Part shown: positions 17,150 to 27,056 of the stretch, one piece after another
Position numbering within the stretch: position 1 is the stretch's first letter
Layout of the letters: each line of letters opens with the position of its first letter
Origin: Mesosutterella multiformis
Lineage (GTDB): Bacteria; Pseudomonadota; Gammaproteobacteria; Burkholderiales; Burkholderiaceae_F
Length of the DNA stretch: 64,000 nucleotides
Direction of reading: 5' to 3'
Assembly: GCF_003402575.1 (NCBI RefSeq)
Contig: NZ_BGZJ01000001.1
Location: 868,001 to 932,000 of the forward strand
The notes under the pieces: model-generated
What the model was told of the DNA's origin: nothing
The model's input: the letters and a program-made list of their open reading frames with translations, nothing else
Databases searched by the model: none
Made by a program: the position numbers and the translations under genes

Positions 17150-17755
17150 ATGACGGAAGCAGCATGCGACAAACAGAAGGCTAAGGCACAGGACACGGAA
17201 AACGTGATGCCGGATGCTGCCCAGGCGGATGCAAAGACCGCCTGCGGGTGCGGAAAGGAAGCCGCTTCTTCAGAAGAAAAGAAGGACACGGCGGTGGCTG
17301 AGCTCACCGAAAAGCTTCAGCAGGCCGAGAAGAAGATCGCTGAAAACTACGACATGTATGTCCGCGCGATGGCGGAAGTCGAAAACACCCGCAAGCGCGC
17401 AGAAGCCGATGTGCTGAAGGCCGAAAAGTTCGGTATCGACAAGTTCGCCACGAATCTGCTTCCCGTGATGGATTCTCTTGAGAAGGCGATGGAGCATGCC
17501 CAGAAGGAAGAGGGCCCGATGAAGGACGGCCTTCTCGCCATCTATCGGCAGCTGATTCACGCCATGGAAGTTTCCGGCATGAAGAGCTTTGAACCCGTCG
17601 GAGAAAAGTTTGATCCGAACCGGCATCAGGCAGTCACCGTGGTTCCTCCCGCTGAAGGGCAGGAGTCCGGCACGGTCGCAACGGTTTTCCAGAAAGGCTG
17701 GATGATCCAGGAACGGGTGCTCCGTCCTGCGATGGTTGCCGTTGCGCAGGGTTGA
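17150..17755 (+). CDS. grpE: Nucleotide exchange factor GrpE
   Basis: A 201-residue cochaperone that releases ADP from DnaK. The first 45 residues are polar and rich in Ala, Asp and Cys. A long coiled coil follows (about residues 45-95, AELTEKLQQAEKKIAEN...), then the four-helix part (NLLPVMDSLEKAMEH) and the C-terminal beta domain with the family signature (FEPVGEKFDPNRHQAV and VFQKGWMIQERVLRPAMV). Length and layout match E. coli GrpE (197 residues). It has a strong GGAGGAAT ribosome site. dnaK lies 125 bases downstream with its own heat-shock promoter, and dnaJ beyond that. Confidence 0.96.
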   Translation: MTEAACDKQKAKAQDTENVMPDAAQADAKTACGCGKEAASSEEKKDTAVAELTEKLQQAEKKIAENYDMYVRAMAEVENTRKRAEADVLKAEKFGIDKFATNLLPVMDSLEKAMEHAQKEEGPMKDGLLAIYRQLIHAMEVSGMKSFEPVGEKFDPNRHQAVTVVPPAEGQESGTVATVFQKGWMIQERVLRPAMVAVAQG

Positions 17756-17779
17756 AAAAAAACAAAACGTCCCCATATA
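17751..17779 (+). promoter_or_regulatory. Sigma-32-type heat-shock promoter for dnaK
   Basis: GTTGAAA (17751-17757) and CCCCATATA (17771-17779) with a 13-base spacer fit the RpoH consensus CTTGAAA-N(11-15)-CCCCATnT closely. The -35 overlaps the last codon and stop of grpE. It lies about 100 bases before the dnaK start. No CIRCE inverted repeat was seen, which argues for RpoH rather than HrcA control. Confidence 0.78.
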
Positions 17780-17880
17780 GGGATTACGGGTGATCCAAAC
17801 AGGTCACCTCAGAACTGATTTGACTAATGAAATGAGGCTGTTCAAGACAGCGGCCTCGCAGATAAAGGACTGGCAAATAA

Positions 17881-19821
17881 ATGGGCAAGATCATTGGTAT
17901 TGACCTTGGTACAACCAATTCAGCTGTGGCTGTGATGGAAGGCGACAAGGTCCGCGTGATTGAGAACAGCGAGGGCGCTCGTACGACGCCTTCCGTCGTG
18001 GCGTATATGGACAGCGGCGAAGTGGTCGTGGGCGTGCCCGCGAAGCGCCAGGCCGTGACGAACGCGAAGAACACGATTTTTGAGGTGAAGCGTCTGATTG
18101 GCCGTCGCTATGACGATCCGGCTGTTCAGTCCGCCATGACTCATCTGCCGTACAAGATTGTTCAGGCCGATAACGGTGACGCCTGGGTGCAGGTGCAGGG
18201 TGACCGTAAGCTTGCCCCGCAGCAGGTTTCCGCTGAAGTGCTCCGCAAGATGAAGAAGACCGCTGAGGATTATCTCGGCGAGCCGGTGACGGAAGCCGTG
18301 ATTACGGTTCCGGCCTACTTCAACGACAGCCAGCGTCAGGCAACGAAGGATGCCGGCCGTATCGCTGGTCTTGAAGTGAAGCGCATCATCAACGAACCGA
18401 CCGCTTCTGCTCTGGCCTTCGGCCTTGACAAGGGCGGCAAGGGTGACCGTAAGATCGCCGTGTATGACCTTGGCGGCGGCACGTTCGATATTTCTATCGT
18501 TGAACTCGCGGACGTTGACGGCGACAAGCAGTTTGAAGTGCTGTCCACGAACGGCGATACGTTCCTCGGCGGCGCGGACTTTGACCGCCGTGTGATGGAC
18601 TACCTGATCAGCGAGTTCAAGAAGGATACGGGCATCGACCTCTCGAAGGATTCCCTCGCCCTGCAGCGTCTGAAGGATGCCGCTGAATCCGCGAAGATCG
18701 AACTCTCCAGCCGTCAGGAAACGGAAATCAACGTTCCGTACATCACGGCTGACGCCACGGGTCCGAAGCATCTGAATGTGACGCTGACCCGCTCCAAGTT
18801 CGAGAGCCTCGTTGAGGACCTCGTGCAGCGTTCCATCGAACCCTGCCGCAAGGCTCTGAAGGATGCCGGCCTGCAGCCGTCTGACATTTCCGACGTGATT
18901 CTGGTCGGCGGTCAGTCCCGTATGCCGCGTGTCCAGGAAGTGGTGAAGGAGTTCTTCGGTCAGGAACCGCGTAAGGACGTGAACCCGGATGAGGCTGTGG
19001 CTATCGGTGCTGCGGTTCAGGGTTCTGTGCTTTCCGGCGACACCCGCGACGTGCTGCTGCTCGACGTGACCCCGCTTACCCTCGGCATTGAGACCCTGGG
19101 CGGCGTGATGACCCCGATGATCAAGCGCAACACCACGATCCCGACGAAGCATCAGCAGGTCTTCTCGACGGCTGAAGACAATCAGCCGGCCGTGACGATC
19201 AAGGTCTATCAGGGTGAACGTCAGATGGCCGAAGGCAACAAGCTCCTCGGCGAGTTCAACCTCGAAGGCATCCCGCCGTCTCCGCGCGGACTGCCGCAGA
19301 TTGAAGTGACCTTCGATATCGACGCGAACGGCATCCTGCACGTGAGCGCGAAGGACAAGGCTACCGGCAAGGCGAACCACATCGAGATCAAGGCGAGCTC
19401 CGGTCTGTCGGATACGGAAATCGACCGCATGATGAAGGAAGCCGAAGCGAACAAGGCTGAGGATCAGCGCCGCTTCGATCTGGCTCAGGCCCGCAATCAG
19501 GCTGATGCCGCCATCGCCCAGGTTCAGAAGACCCTGAAGGACCTCGGTGACAAGGTGGATCCGGCTGACCGTGCCGCCTGTGAAGCTGAGATCAAGGCTG
19601 TTGAAACCGCTCAGCGCGGCGAAAACAAGGACGCGATCAACAGCGCAGTTGAGAAGCTGATGGCTGCCGCTCAGAAGATCGGTGAGAAGCTGAACGCTGC
19701 TGCTCAGCAGCAGGGTGCCGCTCAGCAGCAGGCCTCCGGTGCTAAACCGGAAGGCGCTGCCAAGTCTGACAAGTCCGATGACGACGTGGTCGACGCTGAC
19801 TTCAAAGAAGTCAAGCATTGA
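17881..19821 (+). CDS. dnaK: Chaperone protein DnaK (Hsp70)
   Basis: A 646-residue Hsp70. The ATPase domain opens with [18 protein letters not shown] and contains the second and third Hsp70 signatures ([18 protein letters not shown] and [19 protein letters not shown]). The interdomain linker reads VLLLDVTPL, and the substrate domain includes the NRNTTIPTK-like segment ([11 protein letters not shown]). The C-terminus ends in a Gln/Ala/Gly-rich tail and the acidic motif [13 protein letters not shown]. It folds and protects unfolded proteins with DnaJ and GrpE. The codon use is highly biased, as expected for an abundant protein. A strong RpoH-like promoter precedes it and a terminator follows before dnaJ. 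Confidence 0.98.
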   Translation: MGKIIGIDLGTTNSAVAVMEGDKVRVIENSEGARTTPSVVAYMDSGEVVVGVPAKRQAVTNAKNTIFEVKRLIGRRYDDPAVQSAMTHLPYKIVQADNGDAWVQVQGDRKLAPQQVSAEVLRKMKKTAEDYLGEPVTEAVITVPAYFNDSQRQATKDAGRIAGLEVKRIINEPTASALAFGLDKGGKGDRKIAVYDLGGGTFDISIVELADVDGDKQFEVLSTNGDTFLGGADFDRRVMDYLISEFKKDTGIDLSKDSLALQRLKDAAESAKIELSSRQETEINVPYITADATGPKHLNVTLTRSKFESLVEDLVQRSIEPCRKALKDAGLQPSDISDVILVGGQSRMPRVQEVVKEFFGQEPRKDVNPDEAVAIGAAVQGSVLSGDTRDVLLLDVTPLTLGIETLGGVMTPMIKRNTTIPTKHQQVFSTAEDNQPAVTIKVYQGERQMAEGNKLLGEFNLEGIPPSPRGLPQIEVTFDIDANGILHVSAKDKATGKANHIEIKASSGLSDTEIDRMMKEAEANKAEDQRRFDLAQARNQADAAIAQVQKTLKDLGDKVDPADRAACEAEIKAVETAQRGENKDAINSAVEKLMAAAQKIGEKLNAAAQQQGAAQQQASGAKPEGAAKSDKSDDDVVDADFKEVKH

Positions 19822-19862
19822 TCCGCGCCCGATGCGGCAATGAAGTAATGTAACCGCACACA

Positions 19863-19897
19863 GGGTCGATTCCCCGATTAAGGGAACCGGCCCTTTT
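19863..19897 (+). terminator. Terminator after dnaK
   Basis: GGGTCGATTCCC and GGGAACCGGCCC form a 12-bp stem with one G-U pair and one mismatch around a 7-base loop, followed by TTTT. It lies 42 bases after dnaK and would reduce, not necessarily abolish, read-through into dnaJ. Confidence 0.75.
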
Positions 19898-19975
19898 GCG
19901 GTTTTGATGCAAATTGATTGATTAGGATGCTGCAGAATTTGCGGTGTTTCTTTCCACAGCGGACGGCAAAATTAA

Positions 19976-21127
19976 ATGGCTGATAGAGATTATTACGAGG
20001 TCCTGGGTGTTTCGCGCGATGCTACGGCTGAAGAAATCAAGAAGGCGTATCGGCGTCTCGCTATGAAGTACCACCCGGATCGGAATCCTGGGGATGAGAC
20101 CGCAAAGGAAAAGTTTGAAGAGGTCGGGGCTGCCTATGCGGCGCTGTCCGACCCGCAGAAGCGCGCGGCCTATGACCGATTCGGAAAAGAAGGTCTGAAT
20201 GGCGCCGCCGGCGGCCCGGATATGGGCGGCATGGGCGGAATGAACGGAGCCGATATTTTCGGAAGCGTGTTCGGAGATATCTTCGGCGACATGTTCCGCA
20301 ACCAGGCGGGTGGCGGCCGCGCGGATGCGCGTTCCTACGCGTACCCGGGCGAGGATCTCCAGTATGAGCTCACGATTACGCTCGAGGATGCGGCGAAGGG
20401 CATGAAGCCCGAGATCCGGGTTCCGGTCTGGGATACCTGCGAAACCTGTCACGGTTCCGGCTGCAAGCCCGGCACCTCCAAGACGACCTGCCCGCACTGC
20501 GGCGGCCGCGGTACGGTCCGTATGTCTCAGGGCTTCTTCTCGGTTGAGCAGACCTGCCCGCACTGCCACGGCACCGGTCAGGTGATCAAGGATCCGTGCC
20601 CTGACTGCGGCGGCACCGGTCACCAGAGAAAGACGAAGACTCTCCAGGTGAACATTCCTGCCGGTATTGATGACGGCCAGCGTATCCGCCTTTCCGGCAT
20701 GGGCGGTCCGGGCACGAACGGCGGCGAGCCGGGTGACCTCTACGTGGTGGTTCATGTGAAGCCGCATGACCTCTTCCGCCGTGAGGGTTCCAACCTTTAC
20801 GTGGATCAGCCGATTTCCTTCGTGCTCGCGGCGCTCGGCGGCGAAATCACGGTGCCGAGTCTCGATGGCGAGTCCCGGATCACGCTGCCGGAAGGCACAC
20901 AGACCGGTCAGGTCTTCCGCCTGCGCGGCAAGGGTATCAAGAACCTGCGTTCAGGTGCGAAGGGTGATCTCTTCTGCCGCGTGTATGTTGAGACGCCGGT
21001 GAATCTGAGCGCCGAGCAGAAGAAGATCCTGAAGAGCTTCGATACGAGCATCGCGAAGAACGAATCGAAGCACTCCCCGAAGCATCAGGGATTCCTGGAT
21101 CGCGTGAAGAAGTTCTTTTCGGATTGA
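19976..21127 (+). CDS. dnaJ: Chaperone protein DnaJ (Hsp40)
   Basis: A 383-residue type I Hsp40. It has the J domain with the HPD motif ([12 protein letters not shown], residues 29-40), a Gly/Met/Phe-rich linker (about residues 75-110), four zinc-binding repeats ([24 protein letters not shown] and CPDCGGTG, about residues 155-215) and the C-terminal substrate domains ([15 protein letters not shown] onward). It delivers unfolded clients to DnaK and stimulates its ATPase. No strong ribosome site is visible before the ATG. It is followed by a clear terminator. Confidence 0.97.
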   Translation: MADRDYYEVLGVSRDATAEEIKKAYRRLAMKYHPDRNPGDETAKEKFEEVGAAYAALSDPQKRAAYDRFGKEGLNGAAGGPDMGGMGGMNGADIFGSVFGDIFGDMFRNQAGGGRADARSYAYPGEDLQYELTITLEDAAKGMKPEIRVPVWDTCETCHGSGCKPGTSKTTCPHCGGRGTVRMSQGFFSVEQTCPHCHGTGQVIKDPCPDCGGTGHQRKTKTLQVNIPAGIDDGQRIRLSGMGGPGTNGGEPGDLYVVVHVKPHDLFRREGSNLYVDQPISFVLAALGGEITVPSLDGESRITLPEGTQTGQVFRLRGKGIKNLRSGAKGDLFCRVYVETPVNLSAEQKKILKSFDTSIAKNESKHSPKHQGFLDRVKKFFSD

Positions 21128-21182
21128 CTCGAATCGTTCCTGAAGTGGATCAGGAACTGAAAATCGGGAAAACCATTCAGAG

Positions 21183-21216
21183 CAGCACCTCTTTCCAAAG
21201 GAAGAGGTGCTGTTTT
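21183..21216 (+). terminator. Terminator after dnaJ
   Basis: CAGCACCTCTTTCC, loop AAA, GGAAGAGGTGCTG and TTTTGTT. It has a perfect stem of at least 13 bp and marks the end of the heat-shock block. Confidence 0.9.
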
Positions 21217-21238
21217 GTTGTGGAGAACCGGGGCAGGT

Positions 21239-22438
21239 TCAGATGTCGAGCGGAACGCCCTGTGGGGAGTCGGTCGCCTGCTGCACGGCAGTTCTGACAA
21301 TCAGCGATAGGCCGAGAGCGCCGAGCGCCGCCGCGATCAGAACGATTGAAGTGGAGACCGTGACGGAGTAGAGGCCGACCAGAGGCGAGACGATGCCGCC
21401 TGCGACAAAGCCTGAGGCGCCAAGGACCGCTGAAGCGGCGCCGGCCATCTTTCTCTGTCTCGACATGGCGATTGAAGACGCGGTTGGGAAAGTGGTTCCA
21501 AGGGACACGAGAAGCAGAAAGAAGCAGGGTTCAAGGAGCCAGAGCGAAGCGCCAGTGAGCAGCGACCCTCCGACGAGGAGCGAGAAGAGCACAAGCCCCG
21601 CGGAGCCGAAGACGAGAACCCGTTCAGGATTCATCATTTTGCTGGACACCACCGCGCCGAGACCGATACCGCAGGCATTGATACCGAACATCACGCTGTA
21701 GCCGATGCTGGAGAGCCCATAGATCTTCTGATAGATAAAGGGGGAGGAAGCGATGTAGCCGAACAGCACCGAGAAGGCAAAGCACTGCTGGAGCACCGTG
21801 AGCCTGAAGCAGCGGTCTTTGAAAACAGAGCCGAGTGAGAGGAAAACGGTTATCGGATTCCGGGGATTGCGGCGGGTCTCATCGAGTGTTTCCGGAAGCT
21901 TGGCGGCGAGCGCGAGAAGCGCGACCCCGATCAGCGTGAGAAAAACAAAAATTCCGCGCCAGTCAGTGACGGTGATGAGAAGCGCGCCGATGATCGGCGC
22001 GGTGACCGGTGCGATGCCATTGACGGATCCCATGGTTCCCATCGCCTTCATGAGCTCACGGCCCTCAAAGAGGTCAGTCGCGATCGAGCGTGACAGCACG
22101 ATGCCGCTTGCGCCCGCGAAGCCCTGGAAGAACCGGAGGGTGATAAAGGTGAGGATATTGGGTGACAGGATCGAAATCACCGTGATGGCGATGAAGAGCA
22201 CGAGACAGACGAGAAGCGGTTTCTTGCGCCCGAGGTGATCGGAAAGCGGTCCGATCACGAGCTGGCCGACAGCGAGCCCCGCCATGCTGGTGGTGAGGCC
22301 AAGCTGCACAAGGGCGGGCGTCGTGCCGAAGTATTCGACCTGTTCCGGAAGGGAAGAGAGGTAGAGGTCAGTAATGTAGGGGCCGAAGGCTGTCAGAAGG
22401 CCAAGGGTCCAGAGCAGGTAGGTTCTTGATATCTTCAT
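21239..22438 (-). CDS. Bcr/CflA family multidrug MFS transporter
   Basis: A 399-residue protein with twelve predicted membrane helices. Family features include the start ...GLLTAFGPYITDLYLSSLPEQ, where Bcr/CflA proteins have D-x-Y-L-P-x-L, the motif A of MFS antiporters between helices 2 and 3 (GPLSDHLGRKKPLL), and the motif C-like antiporter sequence in helix 5 (GSVNGIAPVTAPIIGALL). Such transporters export bicyclomycin, chloramphenicol or related compounds by proton exchange; the substrate here is unknown. It is transcribed alone, upstream of but separated from the RND efflux operon's last gene by 45 bases on the same strand. It may therefore be expressed in part with that operon. Confidence 0.88.
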   Translation of the reverse strand: MKISRTYLLWTLGLLTAFGPYITDLYLSSLPEQVEYFGTTPALVQLGLTTSMAGLAVGQLVIGPLSDHLGRKKPLLVCLVLFIAITVISILSPNILTFITLRFFQGFAGASGIVLSRSIATDLFEGRELMKAMGTMGSVNGIAPVTAPIIGALLITVTDWRGIFVFLTLIGVALLALAAKLPETLDETRRNPRNPITVFLSLGSVFKDRCFRLTVLQQCFAFSVLFGYIASSPFIYQKIYGLSSIGYSVMFGINACGIGLGAVVSSKMMNPERVLVFGSAGLVLFSLLVGGSLLTGASLWLLEPCFFLLLVSLGTTFPTASSIAMSRQRKMAGAASAVLGASGFVAGGIVSPLVGLYSVTVSTSIVLIAAALGALGLSLIVRTAVQQATDSPQGVPLDI

Positions 22439-22483
22439 GCTCTGGATTCTAGTGTTTTTCAGATCGGGCTCTGAACGGAAAAC

Positions 22484-23878
22484 CTACCTATTTCCGGGAC
22501 CTGCGCCGAGCGCCAGATTGAGCGCCACGGCGTTATTCAGCCCGTTCAGCCGGGTGCTGATTTCAGAAAGAGCCGCGGCGTTCGCGGATCTCTGAGCGGT
22601 GAGAAGCGATAGGAATCCGCCTTTGCCCGCTTCGTAAAGCGTTGAGGCCTGGGCGGCCGCTTTCTCAGCCGTGCTCCGGGCAACGGTCCGGCTCCTCGCT
22701 TCCTCGCTGTAGTAGGTGGCAGCCGAGAGACTGTCTCTCACGTCTGAGTACGCCTGTTCAGCGGCCATCCGATAGCTTTCAAGCGCTGCGGTTTCCGCGG
22801 CCTTTGCCTGGGAGAACCGCGCTGAGCGGCGTCCGAAGTCAAATATCGGAAGATCAAGCGAGAGTCCCACGGACCAGATCGAATGCGTGAAGAGATCAGA
22901 GAGTGCCCGTGACTGCGTCCCGGCGCTCCCGGTCAGCGAAATACTGGGGAAGAAGGCCGCATAAGCGACAGCGACTGAGGCATGGGCGCTTCGGAGCATC
23001 GCCTCAGCCTCACGGACGTCGGGCCGGTTCTGCAGAAGGGTGCTGGGGATACCGGGACGGATCGCGGGCACTTCGGGGAGTCCGTACGGAGAATCCGGGA
23101 GCTTCAGCTCAGGCTGCGCGGTGAGAAGCGCGAGCGCGTGAAGATGCTGCTCCGCGGCAAGCTTCCAGCTGCTCACCGCTGTGCGCTGCGTCTCAACGTC
23201 GGACCGAGCGGTATTCACGTCGACCTCGGTTGCCGTGCCGAGCCTGTATTTTGCTTCCGTAATGGAGAGAGTCTTTGCCAGGGACGCAAGAGTGTTCTCT
23301 GAAATCGCGAGACTCTGCCGAGCAGCGACCCATCCGAAATACTGGCGGGCGATATTGCCGGCCAGTGACAGCTCCACCGCCCGGACCGCCCAAAGGCTTG
23401 AGTCCGCGCTGGCAAGCGCCGCTTCACGGGCTTTGCGGTTCTTGCCCCAGAAGTCGATCTCCCAGGCGGCTTCGCCCTGAACGCGATGGATCTTGGACTT
23501 CTGATAAGCGCCAGACGTGGCGCTTTCCGTCCGGCCGTTGGATGCGTCAGCTCCCAGTGAAATATTTGGGTAGAGCGCGGCTCCCGTTTCCTCGGCGTAC
23601 GCCCGTGCCTCTTCAAGTCTCGCGAGCGCGGCCCGGACGTTATGCGAGCGGCTGAGACCGGTTTCAATCAGGCTGCTCAGCGTCGGATCCGAGAATTCGT
23701 TCCACCAGTCGCTCCGGGCGCTGAAAGCGCCGCCCTTTACCTCAGGCGCGTTCCAGGTATCCGGCAGCGAAGCCCGGGTATCGGGAAGCGTTTTCGGAAG
23801 TCCGGGCGGCGTGGAGCAGGAGGCAAGAAGAAGCGAAGCGGCCAGGCCGGACGCAAGAGTAATGGCGGTTTTCTTCAT
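22484..23878 (-). CDS. Outer-membrane efflux lipoprotein (NodT/OprM family)
   Basis: A 464-residue TolC-like channel protein. The first 20 residues form a signal peptide with the lipobox LLASC, so Cys21 is probably acylated and anchored to the outer membrane. The rest has the two repeated coiled-coil hairpin units of the family (first from about residue 70, second from about 280), with segments such as AAWEIDFWGKNRKARE and LDLPIFDFGRR that are typical of OprM/NodT. Its ATG shares one base with the stop of the RND pump gene, so the two are translationally coupled. It would complete the tripartite pump across the envelope. Confidence 0.92.
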   Translation of the reverse strand: MKKTAITLASGLAASLLLASCSTPPGLPKTLPDTRASLPDTWNAPEVKGGAFSARSDWWNEFSDPTLSSLIETGLSRSHNVRAALARLEEARAYAEETGAALYPNISLGADASNGRTESATSGAYQKSKIHRVQGEAAWEIDFWGKNRKAREAALASADSSLWAVRAVELSLAGNIARQYFGWVAARQSLAISENTLASLAKTLSITEAKYRLGTATEVDVNTARSDVETQRTAVSSWKLAAEQHLHALALLTAQPELKLPDSPYGLPEVPAIRPGIPSTLLQNRPDVREAEAMLRSAHASVAVAYAAFFPSISLTGSAGTQSRALSDLFTHSIWSVGLSLDLPIFDFGRRSARFSQAKAAETAALESYRMAAEQAYSDVRDSLSAATYYSEEARSRTVARSTAEKAAAQASTLYEAGKGGFLSLLTAQRSANAAALSEISTRLNGLNNAVALNLALGAGPGNR

Positions 23879-26800
23879 TACAGCTCTCCTTTCCCGGGTT
23901 TGTCGGACGCGGAGTCACCGTCAGGCGGCGTGTCCTTCGTCTTCTTTCGCATCTTCGTGAACCAGGTGAAGAACACCGGAACAAAGATCGTCGCGATGAA
24001 GGTCGATATCAGCATGCCGCCGAACACACCGGTACCCATCGACTGACGGGCAGCGGATCCCGCGCCCGCCGCGGTGACAAGCGGCAGAACGCCGAGCATG
24101 AAGGCGAGCGACGTCATGAGAATCGGACGGAGTCGGATGCGGGCGGCGTTCACGGCGGCCTGGGCCGGTGTATCGCCGAGCGCCAGTCTCTGGAGCGCGA
24201 ATTCCACGATCAGAATGGCGTTCTTTGCAGAGAGACCGATCAGCACAAGAAGGCCGATCTGGAAGTAAATGCCGTTGCTGAACCCCCGGAGCGTGAGTGA
24301 CACAAAGGCGCCGAGAAGCGCGAATGGCAGTGCGAACACCACGGCGACCGGGAGCGACCACCGTTCGTAAAGCGCGGCCAGAATGAGGAAGACGACAAGA
24401 ATGCCGAACCCGAACGCGGTGACTGATGAGCTTCCGATCCGCTTTTCCTGCCACGCCTGATCAACCCATTCCACCGTATAGCCTTCGGGGAGCACCTGCT
24501 GCGCGGTTTCCTCAACAATCCGGATGGCGTCACCCGAACTGATCCCCTGTGTCGCGGCACCCATGAACTGCGCGGCGAGGTAGCCGTTCAGACGCATCAT
24601 GCTGATCGGACCCGATGTGCGTTTCACTGTAATCAGCGTGGAGAGCGGAATCATCGCGCCGCTTGAAGACCGGACCCAGGACCGGCCGAGATCCTCAGGC
24701 GTCATGCGGTAGGCGGTATCCGCCTGCACGATGACGCGGAGGAGCTTCGAGTCACGGGGGAAGTCGTTCACATAGGTGCTGCCCATCAGCGTTCCGAGCG
24801 TGTCGTAAACATCCGCGATGCTGACCCCCATGGCAACGGCCTTGTCTTCGTCAACAGAGACCGAGAGCTGCGGGGATTCAGCCTGCAGGAAGCTGCGGAG
24901 CGACGTGAGTTCCGGACGCTTGCGGAGGGCTTCGACGAATTCGTCCGAGACGGCCTGAAGCGCCTTGGGGTCATCGTTCCCGCGGGCCTCAATAAAGCCT
25001 GTGAAACCGTTCGCGCTGCCGAGTCCCGGAATGGCGGCGGGGAGCGTCGCGGTGCCGATCGCGTCCGTACGGGCGTTCGCGATCTTCTGCAGCATCTGAC
25101 GGACATCCGTGGCGCTGACGGCGCGGTCTTCCCAGAGCTTCAGTTTCGCAGTGATGGAGGCTACGTCAGGCCGGAAGTCTGAAGAGGTAGCGTCACGCCC
25201 CGCTTCAGTCAGCACGGAGTCAACCCCTGGAAGTTTCTGAACCTTAGCTCCGACCTCGGCCGCGAGTTTCTGCGTTCTCGGGTAAGCGGAGCCTTCCGGA
25301 AGCCGCAGCACCATGCGGACGAGCCCCTGGTCCTCAGAAGGAACAAAGGAGGTCGGAGTGATCTGCACGAGTTCCCACACAACACCCGTGATCGCGACCA
25401 GAATGACCGCGCAGGCAAGGCTGTGCGAGAGCGCGAGCTGCACGGTACGGACGAACTTCGCCGTGATCTTATCGAGGCAACGGTTGAAGAACACGAAGAA
25501 CGCGGGCTTCTCTTTGCGGTGCTTTTTATCCGGTGCCTTGAGGAAGAGAGCGCAGAGAGCCGGCGTGAGGGTGAGAGCATTGAAGCCTGAGATCACGACA
25601 GCCATGGCAACCGTGATGGCGAACTGCCGGTAGAGTTCACCCGCCATGCCGCCGAGGAAGGCGACCGGGACAAAGACAGAGGACAGCACGAGAACGATTG
25701 CGACCAGAGCTCCTGACACTTCCTGCATCGCCTTGACCGCGGCATCGCGGGGCGAGAGCCGTTCGTGAATCATCAGACGGTCCACGTTCTCCAGCACGAC
25801 AATCGCGTCATCCACCACAATGCCGATCGCGAGCGTCATGGCGAAAAGCGTGAGCGTATTGATGGAGAAGCCGCAGAGCCAGAGTCCTGCTGTACAGCCG
25901 ATGAGTGACACCGGGACCGAGATCATCGGGATCAGCGTGGCGCGCCAGGACTGCAGGAAGAGGAATACCACGGCCAGCACGAGAAGAATCGCTTCACCGA
26001 TCGTTGTGATCACTTCTTTCAGAGACGCCTTCACGAAAACTGTGGTGTCGTCTGTCACGGTGTAGGTGAGCTTGCCCTTCGGGAAATGCTCCTTCAGCTC
26101 ATCCATCCGCTTTACAACCGCGTTGGCGGCAGCAAGGGCGTTTCCGCCAGTCTGCAGGAAGACGCCGATGTTCGCGGCCGGATACCCGTTCTGCTCCGTC
26201 TGGAATTCATAATTCCGGCGGCCCACTTCGATCCGGGCTACATCACGCAGATGGATGGTGCCAAGCGTCGGGTCGCTCCTCAGCACGATGTTTCCGAACT
26301 GCTCCGGATTCACGAGCTGGTTGCGGCCGGTTACCGTGTAGAAGAGCTGCTGGTTCTCGGGGGTCGGCGCTGTGCCGGTTCGGCCGACACCATACTGCTG
26401 GTTCTGGGCCGAGATCGCTTTTTCAATATCGGACGTCGTGACGCGCAGCTTCGCCATCCGGAGCGGATCCACCCAGATACGCATGGCGGATTCCACGTTG
26501 CCGTAGACCATGACGTCACCGATATCGGGAACGCGCTTCAGTTCGTCAACGATATTGACGTTCGCATAGTCCGCCATGGCGAGCGGCGACATGCTCTTAT
26601 CGGGAGACGTGAGAATGATGCGAAGGAGGTTATCGGAACTGCGCTTTCTTACCGTGACACCGACGTTACGCACAGCCTGAGGCAGTTTTCTCTCAGCCGT
26701 ACGGACGCGGTTATTGATTTCGAGAACGGCGTTATTCGGATCTGTGCCGATCTCGAACGTGCAGTTGATACGGACTTCACCGCTTGAGCGGAGCGTCGTC

Positions 26801-27039
26801 GTGTAGTAGATCAGTCCCTGAATGCCGGAGAGCTGGGCCTCAATCGGCTGAGCCACGGTTCGGGAGAGTGTCTGGATGTCAGCGCCGTCATAGGATGCGC
26901 TGATCATCACGGACGGCGGGGTAATGTTCGGGTACTGGGAAACCGGCAGCACGCGGACAGAGATGATGCCGGCGAGCACGATCAGAATCGCCATCACGGT
27001 GGCGAAGATCGGCCTCTTGATGCAGAACTGGGAGAGCAT
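23878..27039 (-). CDS. RND multidrug efflux pump, AcrB/MexB type
   Basis: A 1053-residue HAE1-type RND transporter with the twelve-helix plan: one helix at the N-terminus (FATVMAILIVLAGIISV), a large periplasmic loop, helices 2-6, a second loop, and the remaining helices. The proton-relay aspartates are in helix 4 (GIVVDDAIVVLENV) and the helix 10 lysine in GLSAKNAILIVEFAL. It would export hydrophobic drugs, dyes, bile salts or detergents using the proton gradient; bile is a plausible substrate in the gut. GGAG precedes the ATG. It lies 17 bases after the adaptor gene and overlaps the outer-membrane gene, which gives a complete operon. No TetR-type repressor lies next to it. Confidence 0.95.
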   Translation of the reverse strand: MLSQFCIKRPIFATVMAILIVLAGIISVRVLPVSQYPNITPPSVMISASYDGADIQTLSRTVAQPIEAQLSGIQGLIYYTTTLRSSGEVRINCTFEIGTDPNNAVLEINNRVRTAERKLPQAVRNVGVTVRKRSSDNLLRIILTSPDKSMSPLAMADYANVNIVDELKRVPDIGDVMVYGNVESAMRIWVDPLRMAKLRVTTSDIEKAISAQNQQYGVGRTGTAPTPENQQLFYTVTGRNQLVNPEQFGNIVLRSDPTLGTIHLRDVARIEVGRRNYEFQTEQNGYPAANIGVFLQTGGNALAAANAVVKRMDELKEHFPKGKLTYTVTDDTTVFVKASLKEVITTIGEAILLVLAVVFLFLQSWRATLIPMISVPVSLIGCTAGLWLCGFSINTLTLFAMTLAIGIVVDDAIVVLENVDRLMIHERLSPRDAAVKAMQEVSGALVAIVLVLSSVFVPVAFLGGMAGELYRQFAITVAMAVVISGFNALTLTPALCALFLKAPDKKHRKEKPAFFVFFNRCLDKITAKFVRTVQLALSHSLACAVILVAITGVVWELVQITPTSFVPSEDQGLVRMVLRLPEGSAYPRTQKLAAEVGAKVQKLPGVDSVLTEAGRDATSSDFRPDVASITAKLKLWEDRAVSATDVRQMLQKIANARTDAIGTATLPAAIPGLGSANGFTGFIEARGNDDPKALQAVSDEFVEALRKRPELTSLRSFLQAESPQLSVSVDEDKAVAMGVSIADVYDTLGTLMGSTYVNDFPRDSKLLRVIVQADTAYRMTPEDLGRSWVRSSSGAMIPLSTLITVKRTSGPISMMRLNGYLAAQFMGAATQGISSGDAIRIVEETAQQVLPEGYTVEWVDQAWQEKRIGSSSVTAFGFGILVVFLILAALYERWSLPVAVVFALPFALLGAFVSLTLRGFSNGIYFQIGLLVLIGLSAKNAILIVEFALQRLALGDTPAQAAVNAARIRLRPILMTSLAFMLGVLPLVTAAGAGSAARQSMGTGVFGGMLISTFIATIFVPVFFTWFTKMRKKTKDTPPDGDSASDKPGKGEL

Positions 27040-27056
27040 GGCGTCAGACTCCGCGG

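Noticed and set aside
17920-19818. A 632-codon open frame on the minus strand across dnaK
   Set aside because: It is a shadow of the strongly biased codons of dnaK; the protein has no recognisable motif and no ribosome site.
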